From: Pycnopodia helianthoides
Lineage: Eukaryota > Echinodermata > Asteroidea > Forcipulatida > Asteriidae
Reading direction: 5' to 3'
Assembly: GCA_032158295.1 (NCBI GenBank)
Contig: CM063253.1
Coordinates: forward strand, 4,061,001 to 4,125,000
Length of the DNA: 64,000 nt
Position numbers and translations under genes: made by a program. This document shows positions 1 to 10,420 of the stretch, piece after piece; positions within the stretch are counted from its first letter, which is position 1, and each line of letters starts with the position of its first letter. A model generated the notes under the pieces. The model did no database searches. It was not told where the DNA came from and was given only the letters and a program-made list of their open reading frames with translations.

Positions 1-534
1 ATTTCAAATCACTCAATCCAAGGCAACATGTCACTTTAAGAACGTATTCTGGTTTCCCTATAGCTTGGCTTTGAGAGCTTGAAAGCCAAAACTTGACCCA
101 ACCCATGAATCTGGGCCCAGGACAAGGTACATGTAGCAGAACCCACAGACAGCGAAGTGTTGCCAAAACTTTTTATTTCTAATTCTCCTTTAGACCACGA
201 AAACTTTCATTTCTGATAACAATTCCAACAAAATTATGGGAAAGGTTTTTTTTTCCTTCACATTTTCGATTTATTTATATGGACTTCAAGCACACAAAGG
301 TATCCACGTACATGAGATCGGTTTTTGTTCGACATGACACTCTGCAATTGCCTTGCTTTTTTAAATAGGCCTGTTAGGAGTAAAAACATTAATAAACACC
401 TTATTGTCTTCTAGTTGAAAAAAACAATCATGACCTTAAATAATTAATATGAATATAAATATTATTGGGTCAGAACAGTCATATGAAACTCTTTTTGTTT
501 CCCTTTCTTTCTTCTTTTTTGTTTTTTGGGGGGG
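1..534. other. Oligopeptidase intron, nothing recognised
   Basis: A+T-rich intronic sequence beyond coding exon 2. I searched the minus strand for the next expected exon (after FDVEMSMR) and found none. Confidence 0.6.
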
Positions 535-1275
535 CACTGGACTGCCAGCCCAAGGCCAGTGATTTTAGCATCGGGCCAGTCAACTCATGACTGGACAAGT
601 CCTGCGGTCTTGTGGTTTTTTGTTCAAGTGTTGATTTTCAGTCTGATAAATCTTTTAAATCTGTCGAGTATTGAAGTATACTTACCCATGATACAAGTAA
701 AATCAATCTTCTCTTCGTGCTTGTTCAAATTAAAACAGTTCAAATCTTAAACTGTGTACTGGTTAGTTTTTTTTTCTCATTTCAATTCTGGTCTTATAAG
801 TTATACAAAACTTTCTGGTGGAAAAATTACCCTTGTAAAACAAATTCTGGTCCAGTAAACATTCAGAGCTACCCCAGCCCTGTGGTCTTGGGGATTTTCC
901 CCACCAAAGAAATATTTAAGCCCTGGCAGGGCTCGAATTTGGGGGGAAAATCCACAAGACCACAGGACTTGTATCACAAAATGTTTACTGGACCAAAAAT
1001 AGTTTTACAAGACCAGATTCAAACTGAGAAAAGACTTACTTGCACAGTTTAACTTGCAATTATTTGCATATAAGAGAAGATTTACCTCATTAAGTATCAA
1101 ATCATTACTCAAAGTCAACATTTGAACGTAATTTGTTTCTGTTCAAGATATTATAGAGTGAGGTACATGTACATGAATTATTATTGAATTCAAAATACAA
1201 GACCGCCGGACTTGTCCGGTCATGAGTTTACTGGCCCAATGCTAAAATCACTGGCCTTGGGCCTGCAGTCCAGTG
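535..1275. mobile_element. Foldback element with 79-bp terminal inverted repeats
   Basis: Positions 535-613 and 1,197-1,275 are inverted copies, about 94% identical (CACTGGACTGC...GGTCTTGT). Inside them a second inverted pair repeats (about 676-760 against 1,030-1,110), and the centre (849-1,000) is again palindromic around a 'ctggtccagtaaacat' motif. The whole 741 bp can fold on itself. There is no coding capacity, so it is a non-autonomous element. It ends 28 bp from the oligopeptidase exon 2 donor. Confidence 0.8.
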
Positions 1276-1303
1276 TCAAATTCGAGCCCTGCCTGGGCCT
1301 TAC

Positions 1304-1443
1304 CTCATTTCCACATCGAAGTCGGAGAGTTTCTTATCGGCTTCAGTACTTGCTTCTCTCATTGCCTTATCTGGAGATGTATGTTGGGGGAAATCCAGTA
1401 TGTTACGCTGAACGCCGTACTCACAATCATTGTTAGCCAGTGC
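1304..1443 (-). CDS. Thimet oligopeptidase/neurolysin-like, coding exon 2
   Basis: This 140-bp exon has acceptor cattcag and donor AG|GTAAGG; it begins in phase 0 and ends two bases into a codon. It encodes [20 protein letters not shown], then [20 protein letters not shown] and DFDVEMR, nearly identical to the mammalian ALADVE..Y.VQRN.LDFPQH.S....(R)(A/E)[14 protein letters not shown]. The match covers both paralogues, so this is probably the single pre-duplication gene. A foldback element ends only 28 bp past the donor. Later exons, including HExxH, must lie left of position 1. Confidence 0.95.
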
Positions 1444-2029
1444 CTGAATGGAAATCAAAACCATGACAGAATTTAATCTGCTGTTTTCTATAATAAATTA
1501 TTTATCACTTTGCGGTAATAAGCAAAAAAAATGACCTAAATGTTATCAATATAACTGAAGAATCTTTGCTATTTTTATTTACATGGTAAATTATATAAAT
1601 TATAAAACCTCCAACCACGCCCCCCCCCCCCTGGATGGTAAGAAAGCTAAGGAGCTCCAGGACTGCAGGGGTGTCATGAATGAGAAAACTGAAATCTTGC
1701 TGCAACGACTTACTGAATCTTTACGTTAAGAATTGGAAGATCGGTTGCCTTCATATAGTTTCTGTAAGTGCAAGTCGTATTGCTGGAGATCAGGCCTCCC
1801 ACTTCAAGTTTAAAAGGGCACAGCAATTTCCCCAAAATGAAGGGCACCCAAATACAATGAAGATAATTTGAATTGGTATTGAATGTTTTAAGGGCACCCA
1901 CAGCAAATGCTGTGGTGCAGTGGCGAAATTCGAGGCCTGGGAAATATATTATTGCAACAAGCTGACTCATTCCATTATAGTGATCATGGTGAGATAAATT
2001 ATAAATCTCGTTATCTGGATGATAGTTGC

Positions 2030-2094
2030 GATAATCGTAACCCTCCATCCTAAGCCAGTCGCAGCCCTCAGGAGGATGGAGGGTTACGATTATC
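2030..2094. repeat. Perfect 22-bp inverted repeat, 21-nt loop
   Basis: Arm 2,030-2,051 (gataatcgtaaccctccatc, then ct) is the exact reverse complement of 2,073-2,094. Transcribed as part of the oligopeptidase intron, it would form a strong hairpin. Confidence 0.85.
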
Positions 2095-2334
2095 CCAAAT
2101 ATCTTATTAAGTCACAAGGTAATGGTATGGGACACCTGGAATCCAGAGACTGCTGCATGTAAATGCCTTTTAGTATCCATGATCAAAATCAACAGAAAGT
2201 GTGAAATTTGCGAGTGAATATGATATAAATTTTATAATTAATATCGAAGCAATGAAAAAAAAACCAGCAAAATACAGAGTGTTTTCCCAGTTTTTTCCCC
2301 CAACATCAATATTAATAGGCCTATACTCTATAGT

Positions 2335-2642
2335 TTAACACGTTGACTGCCGCCTACGAGTATATTCGTACACAAGTGTAACACATTCTGCCACTACGAG
2401 AATACTCGTAAAGTCGTAGCTCGTAGAGAATGAAAGGGCTTTGTATTGTTATTTAAATACACTGGCATCACTGAGAACACAACAAATACGCTTCTGGCAG
2501 TAGTGAGGACATGGTATCCTTAGAATGTGTATGTTCAATTTCTTTTTTGTATAGTACCTATTTGTTAAGCGCGTGCGCATGCGCACCGCACTTGGCAAAT
2601 GGGAACACCCTACGAATATATGGCCGGCAGTCAACGTGTTAC
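2335..2642. mobile_element. piggyBac-type miniature element
   Basis: The terminal inverted repeats CACGTTGACTGCCG (2,339-2,352) and CGGCAGTCAACGTG (2,625-2,638) are perfect. They are flanked by TTAA on the left (2,335-2,338) and TTAC on the right, a TTAA target site with one change. The TTAA target and this TIR type are features of piggyBac elements. It has no ORF of note. Confidence 0.8.
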
Positions 2643-3065
2643 TTATTATTCTCCAATCTTTTTTTCGGTCTAAAAAGCAAAAAAGGTATATAAAATTAAA
2701 AACTAGTTATTACTATTATATATTTATTTTCAAATATTTTGCTTGGTAATCAATTTGTCACTGTCAAAGTGTCGGTGTCGTCATCACTCCATCAGTGTAG
2801 TAATAAAACGGGGGGGGGTCATAAAAATAGGTAAAATTTACATATCCAACTGCCACTTTTTCATTCACTATGAAATAAAATGGTATCTTTTAGTTTAACT
2901 CAAATGAAATAATTATTGCTTTTGATACCAATGAGTGACAAAGCGGCAGTTGGATACGGAATTTTTTCCAATGTCACACTGATTATTTTTGCTATATGTC
3001 GGAAAAGCACGGAGAATGATGTCAGCGCAAAATAAATTAAAGGGCAGACGACCGACCAACTTTAC

Positions 3066-3224
3066 CTGCAAAGTGTTTTCATAGGTGAGGGCATCCTTCT
3101 TCAGCGAGCCGACGGCATCGTACACAGCCTTACATTGTATTATCAATTCTTCTGCTTTGGTTTTGATGTCCTCTGGGGTTAAATCCCAGCGGAGTCGGTT
3201 TTGTTTCAACAGTTCGGATGCCAT
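3066..3224 (-). CDS. Thimet oligopeptidase/neurolysin-like, coding exon 1
   Basis: This is an M3-family zinc endopeptidase that, in animals, cleaves short peptides in the cytosol, mitochondria or outside the cell. The exon has 53 codons and donor gtaaag, ending in phase 0. MASELLKQNRLRWDLTPEDI is followed by KAVYDAVG and LTYENTLQ, matching the LRWDLS..QI....EELI.Q.K.VYD.VG....VTYE..L N-terminus shared by THOP1 and neurolysin. The ATG at 3,224 has a strong context (A at -3, G at +4). The frame stays open upstream to about 3,323 but holds no earlier ATG, so a mitochondrial presequence of the neurolysin type is not encoded on this exon. The HExxH active site lies on exons outside the window. Confidence 0.92.
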
Positions 3225-3537
3225 TTTGAGGGTGAGAAGAGAGAAGGAATGTGTGGGATATGAAAGTGTGGACGCTGTGGTATCGATTGTGCATAGCAAC
3301 AGATAGAGGGCGCTCGCATACAATTAATTATCTTTTTTAGTCGAAACCACCTGCCATGCGCACCTGCATGATGGGGGCGTGCATGTCTTGCTTGAGAAAA
3401 ACCTAAAATGGGCACCTCGTTTTATCTTCTCTAGCAAATGTTTGCAACTAAATCATCGGTGTTTTTCTTTGAGTTCACAAGGAAGCCAAAAATATACTTT
3501 CTATTAAAAACACCACATTTTACCCACCATTTTACAG
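3225..3537. promoter_or_regulatory. Presumed promoter and 5'-UTR of the oligopeptidase gene, possibly bidirectional
   Basis: This stretch lies immediately upstream of the oligopeptidase ATG. It is richer in G+C and CpG than surrounding sequence around 3,290-3,420. No TATA box is evident. If the plus-strand exon at 3,538 is real, the stretch would drive both genes. The assignment rests on position only. Confidence 0.4.
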
Positions 3538-3720
3538 GCGTTCAACCGCAGTTTTGGTACAGAAAAGAAGAAGAGGAAAGTGCCAGGCACAGCCAAAGAT
3601 TCTGTACTGCGTTTTTCAATTTTGAAACGGCCGAGAAGTCCAAAAACGAAGGAAATCAACTGTTATTTGTCACGTGTGATGCCGTGCAGAAATACAAGTA
3701 GAGCAGAAAGTATGGTGTAA
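3538..3720 (+). CDS. Possible small divergent exon, unidentified
   Basis: After a possible acceptor (ccattttacag) there is a 61-codon open frame ending in TAA at 3,718-3,720. It starts AFNRSFGTEKKKRKVPGTAK and contains KRPRSPK, so it carries a basic stretch resembling an SV40-type nuclear localisation signal. An AATAAA at 4,115-4,120 could end its transcript. It lies just upstream of the oligopeptidase ATG, in divergent orientation. I do not recognise a family and found no secure first exon; a short ORF beginning at 3,438 (MFATKSS) followed by a donor-like GT is possible. A processed fragment or chance ORF is equally likely. Confidence 0.25.
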   Translation, partial: AFNRSFGTEKKKRKVPGTAKDSVLRFSILKRPRSPKTKEINCYLSRVMPCRNTSRAESMV

Positions 3721-6700
3721 TTCCGATAAAAATTGTTGTCATCGTCTTTGTTCGAATGAGTCAGTGACTATTATAGATTGAGGGGAACGATTTGATCTCA
3801 TCTTTGTGGAACTTCGGGCGTGACTTGAGATCTGCAACTGACTTGCAACACCACTCTAGATTCGGGTCGTTTCCCATAGACCTACTTGAAGGAAGCCATC
3901 ATTCTGTCTTTGTTCAACCTGTTTGTCAATACGTTCTTCTTCCTGTTTATTTTCTGTTTGTCTATCCATCAGGCATCTCACCACAAGCCTCGGCTTCTAG
4001 ATGATGCCTCCACACTTATCTTATGTTCTGCCTTGTAAATTATGCTGTTCTGGTTACTTCTTTAAATTAATGTTTTGGCTATGTACTGTTTGGTAATTTA
4101 TCATGAAGTATGGAAATAAAATGCGAGTTTGAATTGAATCAGACTCAACCAACCAAACCCAGAGACTTTGAGTTTACAAGCCAATTGACTTGATGAAGCC
4201 CAGTTCAAAATGCTTAAGGACAACTTTGCACGACGATGGCATATATTGATAGTGGTTAGTAGATTTGTCATAATACATTGCAATTATTAAGAACTAGTGC
4301 AATTACAGCTCTAAGTTAGCCTTTAGTTCAGGCACATGAGGCACGCCACAGTCCGGACCAGCACAAACCAGACTGAACGCCAAGTGGCTAACAACCGTCT
4401 TGCGAAGACTAGCTATGAGTTTTTTTTTGACTGTTCTCTACTGATTCGGTGCAGAAGTTCTTGCATAACTCATCAGCATTCAGAAAGTTGGAATACAGAA
4501 TTACTTTCATCTATTTCGGCCACATGACGTGCTCAAAAGCTACTTCAGTGGTGATTGGTTCAAATAATCTGCAACTTGAATGAACTGCACACACAGTACA
4601 GGTTGAACAAATAAATAATTCATGTTTATGAAAGTTGATAAATCCATTCCAAATTCAACAGAAACGTCGAAATAATACGTACCACAGGACAACAAAACAT
4701 TACTTCCGTTTTAAATTTTATTGTAACATAACTTTGTGAAGTAAACTCTCAACAATAGTAACCATAACATTGTTGTTTTTATTCATTGTGGAGATAAAAC
4801 ATTCGATGTAGGACCATGCTTGAAGGCGCCGGGCCATTTTTAATGTAAACATCTGGATCGGTCGTTGCAAAGAAAGAGGGAGGGAGGCACAGCCTTAGCC
4901 ATAGCCGGCCGTTGCTATCCGTACAATTCGGATACGGCCGAAAGGGGACGGATGTCACATGGTCACACCATAGAGAAAGGTCTCTATGGTCACACGGGGT
5001 AATTTTTCAGGCAACTTGGAGGCAACCAACTGCATGCTGTATGCACAAGGAACACTTCGGCAGCACAAGAGACACTCTTCTAGTTCTAGCTGCAACTCAC
5101 TATCCCCAGGAAAATAATTAGAAAACTGAAACGTGAATGAAGTTTCTCATTGGAGATCTGCCTGGAACGGGTTGCCTGTAAATTTGCCTCGAGCGACATG
5201 GCCTGAAAAATCGTCGCAACTCACTTCATTGACCAGTTCTTTCCAATGCCGAAGTACATGCAGATTTTAAGCATTCGGTCACGTTTCCCCCCGCCCTAAA
5301 TGTCCTTCGTTGTCGTGCTCGTAATGAACAATAAAATGACAACAGAAAACTCTCGAAATTGCTGTTCAATCTTGAACGTGACGAACATCATTGACAACTT
5401 TCTTTTTTTTATTCTGATGAAAATACAGATTAACCTTCCACCAACCCAAGTGGAGTTTCAGCCTCAAGAAAAACGCACCGACAAAAATAACTCGCAAAGG
5501 ATTTTTCTCAAACTATTAGTGTCTCGTTCTTTGTTTATTTTATTAAATGTAAAAATCCACCAAGAGTTGGCAGGGGGGCATTATGGGGGTGGTGTTTGAC
5601 TTCTTCAACCAATTGCATCGTCAAAGTCTTATACAAAACTGATGTCCAAAACGCTACCATATGATCAGAACAAATGAATCTGATAAAAACCAACAGTGAA
5701 AACAAAGTAAACAGCTGTTACATTGGGTTGATTTATAGAATAATTTTGAATAAGAACAATTTTAAGACAAAACTTTTTCCCCGTTGTGCTTTTGTGGCTT
5801 TGAATGATAAATTATTAATACAAAAAAAAATCATTTTACACGAGCGTGGGAATTACAATATTAATATACAAAATGTTGATCAAAATAGCAAGAACCATTG
5901 AAACTTCAAAACACTTTGATTCATCCGAAAATTTCCCTTTCGCACCCAATTGTGAACATATCACAAGAAGCCACAACTTGTATTATTGTAGAAAAAAAAC
6001 TACACATTTTGAAATCAGATTATTTTTTTTTAACATTCCCACAGATTTAATGACAACATACTGAGCAAGTCACTTTTCTGAAGTTTCTATGGTTCAATGC
6101 GAACAATAAATTGGATGAATACAATTTTTAAAATACCTGAGATATATCTAATTAAAATCAACTCCAAAAATGTCACCTCACGGCGAAAGTTTACTACACT
6201 TCCTTGATAGACTTCTCACAGTCCTTCTTCACTCTAAACGAGGGCCGGCGACGGCTCCTCGTTGACGACGGGGGGATAGGCTGGCAGTGTTTTTTTCCAA
6301 ATAATTTGTACAAGTTTAAAGATGAACACAAAATGTGCTCTACCACGGTGTATAGTTAAGTTACAATTTACGGTAAGAACAATATAAAATTGGTTACTTA
6401 AATCGTACAAACGTAGCAAAGAACTGATGGACAAGATGGTGTCCGTTTTGTTTTTTTAAATGTATGATACAACTTGTTGATTTCTATATAATATAGAATT
6501 ACGCTGAAAACTGTAAAACCTAAAAAAATATATCTTCACTTAAAATGTTTAACCTGCACAGTTATGTACATTACTAATTAGTGTGACTTTGGCTGTTAAG
6601 ATTTGTTCTTTTTCATCATCGTTTGGCAGTTGAAGAAGGAGAAAGGGTCAAAATGAGTAACAAATCAAACCTAAGGGGGGGGGAGTAAGAAATCTTTGAA

Positions 6701-7062
6701 CGCCTTGGAGTTTTTAAAACAGAGAACAGGGCTCGATTTCACAAAAACACATGATCGATCGATACTGCTGTGGTGATTTGTTTTGTGACGTCACACTTTG
6801 CCACTCGTCGTGTGCGTGGTGGAAGGACGTGACGAAAAGTTACCGGAGGAAAGGGCGCCAGGAATCAATGTGCAAAATTGTGTTCGTTTCCAAGACAACT
6901 GAGTGTAAAAGTGTGATCGGTTTTCTGCCATTCATTAGAAAAATGGCCTTTGAAAACTCTTTGCTTATTCCGATTGCCGCAGTCGAAATTGGCCATAAAT
7001 GAATGTGCATTAACTAAAATCCCTGAGAAAACATTTACTGATTTTGTTTTCACCAATGTCAT

Positions 7063-7412
7063 TAAAGGCAGGGTGTACCTTTGGTAATTACTCCACAAGT
7101 TAATGACTGTAACAACTTATTGGTAAAGAGCACTGGAGAGCTGTTGATATTATAAACATTGTTTTAAAACCAAACACCTATTGGGGTTATCTAGTTTTAG
7201 AGAAAGAGGTAATTTGTCACCTAAAAATGTGAATCTGAGAAATGCATCTGAAAGCACACAATTCTATATGCAACAAGGGTGTTTTTTTCTATCACTATTT
7301 TCGCGCAACTTCGATGACCAACTGAGCCAAAGTTTTCACAATGCATATGTTGGTATACACCTAGTGAGTATACTAGTATTTGACAATTATCAAAAGTATA
7401 CCCTGCCTTTAA
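7063..7412. mobile_element. TIR element (AAAGGCAGGGTGTACCTTTGG family)
   Basis: The left end taaaggcagggtgtaccttt is mirrored by a right end of ...aaaagtataccctgccttta. The internal sequence has 'ggagctgttgatat' and 'tcgatgacc...ttttcacaatgcatatgttg', which I associate with abundant asteroid miniature elements. Related ends occur near 25.9 kb, 34.1 kb, 55.1 kb and 62.5-63.2 kb. Confidence 0.75.
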
Positions 7413-9410
7413 ATCTTCCCAGAACGGTCAGTTGAAAACCAGAGGATGGGAATTTCTGTATTTTCAAAACGCCAACGATGTGGTTTCCCTCCAAGAAGTA
7501 AAACATTAAGTCAATTCGACATGTTCAAACTGGGTTACCTTATAAAACGGACGTTTGTACTACAAAATACTACCACCTTTTTGTGATGTTTGGCCTGCGC
7601 ATTACAAAAGAGACACTTGCACGAAACCAAAGGGCAGTCATTATATTCTAAAAACCATTCGAGCAAAAAAAATAATAATAATAATCGTAATTAAAATTGA
7701 TGACATAACTGTGGCTAATCCATTTCTGGAGTAGGGTTCTCCAAGAGGGGGTTTCGGTCAGATGTGAAAGTACATAGATTGTTTCACCACCCATATGGCG
7801 AAAGAAAACAAATTATCAATGAGGTCATAATAAATATGGTTTCATCTTCTGAAAACAACAGCTGATTTGGTTAAATATTAACACACACCTGGGAGCTGTA
7901 ATATATAATCAAGTATCATTACCTGATAATGAAAAAATGTTTTTGTTAATTACAAAGAAACTACATTATATACAACTGGTATTTTTGTTCGTTCTTACTG
8001 TAGACGATATATCATGACAACATTTCAACACAATTATGATACTTAAAAAATGCAAAATAAAATAATACTGACTATACACAGTATACACATTTTTGTTGTT
8101 TAAATATTATTTTGGCAATCAATAAACACCCCCATTTAGCAATGATCCATTCCTCACAGCTGGTTCAAAATCGTGGGCCAAATGTTGGCCAGAGAAATCC
8201 ACTGTGTTCAGGAGGTAGGAGTTTTTTTTTTTTTTTTTACAAAACTAAGTTGATTTAACAACTGTTAACTTTTAGAAGACACAGTCTATGCTTGTCCTCT
8301 ATTTGTAAAACAAAACTAAAAGTAAATAAAAAACAAGCTTTTTGGACCATTTCACGGATTAAGTGAATGTGGTTTCTTTGTGTCGATTTACTAGGTGGCC
8401 AAAAAATATATCCTTTTCTGATGGTAAAAATACAGAAATGGTACAATTTTTAAGGTTGATACTATTACATGAGAAAACATTGTTTTATTTTACTTTTTAT
8501 AAAGACTTTTCCAAGACCATCATGCGAAAGGCAAACAAGACCGGTAACCTACATCAAGGTGATGCCACTTCCACTATCAGTATGTGAGACAGAAGTGACT
8601 TAAGTCAGGTTACCAGATCTTCCTTTGTGTTCAACAACACTTTAAAAAAAAAAAATGCAACGTACTCAGAACACAGAACCTTGAAAATGAGATTCGATCG
8701 AGAGAAAAAAACAAACTATTAAAAAAAATATCCTTAAAATGCAAAACAAAAAGGGGGGAGTAAAGTTTCCCAAGCAAGGGAAACATGTCGACTAACATCT
8801 TAAGTATTTTCACTGGTTATAAAACCAGGGAAATTTTACTTTATATATTCCCAGCCATGGCTTTAACATTTTTTTATCAGTATATACAGTGATAAACCTA
8901 TAGAACATGTACTTACAACTTGGCAAAAAAAAATTACTGAGTCTTTTAATAATATAATAGTTATAATACATGACCTTCAATGTCCTCATCTTTATTCATA
9001 CATTTTATATTTATATATAGAGTATGATTGACGCAACAGCATTGAGTAATATATCAACACCAGTCAAACAAACAAATTGCTTTTCATATACACAAAAAAA
9101 ACACTGTTTAATATTCATAAGATACACTTAAGGTTAACTTGCTATTAGCATAAATAAATATTCATAGAATCTTTACACTCCCAAGTAGGTAAAACCGTTA
9201 TCTGTACAGTGTCGCTGCTCAATACCAGGGCAATGTTTATGTGTTGCCTTGACGACGGTCAGAGGTCAGGACTCGAGGTCACGGCCAAGTCAGTCCTTAG
9301 CAAAGCAGCTGCATTAGTACCTTTTAAAAAAATAAAGTGAAAGGACAAAATAATTAGAAAAAGCAATCTTTGTCCCGTTATTTTTTTAAACAAATTTTGC
9401 GGGGATGATA

Positions 9411-9970
9411 TTTTGTGTGTCGTGGTCAAGGGGTCTACTGTCTAGGACTCCAGTTCTGGCGGTTGAATCATCGGAGTGTGGGTTCGATTCCCGGTCAAGA
9501 GACTTGTGTCCTTGAGCAAGGCACTTACACCATAATTGGGCTGAGACAGTATTGTGTTGGTTTAACCTCCTAGCGCTAATTTAAGCAGCTTGGGGTTGTA
9601 AGGTCCCCAGGGAGTTGAGAAAGTTTGAGGAATGGTCTTAACCCTCCTACTCTCAGTGACTCTTGGCAACATTTTCCAGTGAGTTGACCAACCATTTGAA
9701 ACCATTCGACTGCCAAGGTTGTGTACGGTGGCACAACTGTGCACAGAACTAACTGTGTACTGTGTACATGCATTCCCTCATGGTATCATATTGCAGGCTG
9801 GCATAGTTTATCTATCATTCAAAACCACAGTGAATGGTATTGAATGGTCAGACAGCAAGAGGGTTACAGTATGCCTGATGAACAGGGATAATAATGTTGC
9901 CTTGATCTAGCCGCTAGGATACAAGCCCTATATAAGAACTCTATATAAGAACCACTTATTATTATTAAAA
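9411..9970 (+). mobile_element. tRNA-derived SINE with a nested insertion
   Basis: The head has an A-box-like tggtcaagggg (9,423-9,433) and a B-box ggttcgattcc (9,481-9,491), followed by 'cccggtcaagagacttgtgtcctt'-type family sequence and an ATT-repeat tail. A second copy lies in reverse at 61,785-62,172. Compared with it, this copy carries an extra 224 bp at 9,641-9,864. Confidence 0.8.
9641..9864. mobile_element. TA-flanked miniature element nested in the SINE
   Basis: The ends ACCCTC and GAGGGT are inverted, with TA on both sides (9,639-9,640 and 9,865-9,866). The other SINE copy reads straight through ('ggtctaaaagtatgcc'), providing an empty site. The TA target suggests a Tc1/mariner-like or similar DNA transposon derivative. 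Confidence 0.55.
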
Positions 9971-10064
9971 CAAACAAGAGTATTTTTTCTTGAGTGCTAA
10001 GGCTGACCTATGGTATAGGCTTTTAGCATACGACATGGTCGCCGTCTACCTCCAGCAGTTTCCA

Positions 10065-10081
10065 ACTCACCTTTTTATTTA
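10065..10081 (-). promoter_or_regulatory. Stop codon with overlapping poly(A) signal and 3'-UTR splice donor
   Basis: On the minus strand the ptc stop TAA (10,081-10,079) shares bases with AATAAA (10,079-10,074), and AAG|GTGAGT follows (donor bases 10,070-10,065). If the donor is used, the 3'-UTR continues in a downstream exon; one possible acceptor is tttttttaaaag before 9,320. If the poly(A) signal is used, the mRNA has almost no 3'-UTR. Both are inferences from motifs. Confidence 0.4.
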
Positions 10082-10420
10082 CACAGGTGAGGAGTCTGAG
10101 TTGCCGTCGTCTTTTTCTCTTCTCCCTTCGAGCTCCCGCATCTTGGTACTCTTCTTCTCCGCCTGGTCTCTCCGCCTCTTGTGGTACTTGTAGCTGTCCG
10201 TCCGCTCCCCGCCCCCGCCCCCGCCGCCGCCGCCGCACATGGGGTGAAGGATGGACACCATCGCCGTGGCCGTGACGGTGGTCGTCATCTGATGGTGAGG
10301 CATCTGAGGGGAGTGGCTCGGAGAGGAGGAGGAGGACGAGGTGTAGTGAGGCATGTTGGGATGATGCACCCGAGACTGGTGGTGGTGGGGCCAGTGGTGC
10401 CGTGATTTATGCGGACGACC
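10079..10420 (-). CDS. ptc: ptc last coding exon (vertebrate exon 23 equivalent): C-terminal tail
   Basis: The acceptor is ctcacag; 342 bp up to a TAA stop. It starts in phase 0 (GRPHKSRHHWPHHH...), is rich in His, Ser and Pro, carries the conserved QMTTTVTATAMVSILHP block (vertebrate TTVTASASVTV.VHP), then nine glycines from GGC/GGG codons, then a charged end (...DDGNSDSSPV). It is much shorter than the vertebrate tail and has no PPxY motif. An AATAAA overlaps the stop codon, and a strong donor (AG|GTGAGT) follows 8 bp after it, suggesting alternative 3' ends. Confidence 0.92.
   Translation of the reverse strand, partial: GRPHKSRHHWPHHHQSRVHHPNMPHYTSSSSSSPSHSPQMPHHQMTTTVTATAMVSILHPMCGGGGGGGGGERTDSYKYHKRRRDQAEKKSTKMRELEGRREKDDGNSDSSPV

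Larger units (their letters stand above)
1444..3065. other. Oligopeptidase intron 1
   Basis: Holds a C12 tract at 1,620-1,631, a repeat fragment with 'agggcaccc' units (1,815-1,905), a perfect 22-bp hairpin (2,030-2,094), a piggyBac-type miniature element (2,335-2,642), a G9 tract near 2,810, and an inverted-repeat pair (2,843-2,956, arms beginning TATCCAACTGCC). Confidence 0.7.
3721..10064. other. Intergenic or ptc 3'-UTR region
   Basis: A+T-rich, with no convincing coding sequence. A LINE-like or gene 3' end with AATAAA lies at 3,721-4,130. A small hairpin (ACCATAGAGA-4 nt-TCTCTATGGT) is at 4,967-4,990. A TIR fragment with 'gctcgatttcacaaa' starts at 6,727. A 350-bp TIR element is at 7,063-7,412. 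Long A+T-rich sequence at 7.6-9.3 kb could be ptc 3'-UTR if the post-stop donor is used. A SINE is at 9,411-9,970. Confidence 0.5.

Noticed and set aside
3225..3323. Upstream N-terminal extension of the oligopeptidase
   Set aside because: The frame is open but begins only at a TTG; no in-frame ATG precedes 3,224.
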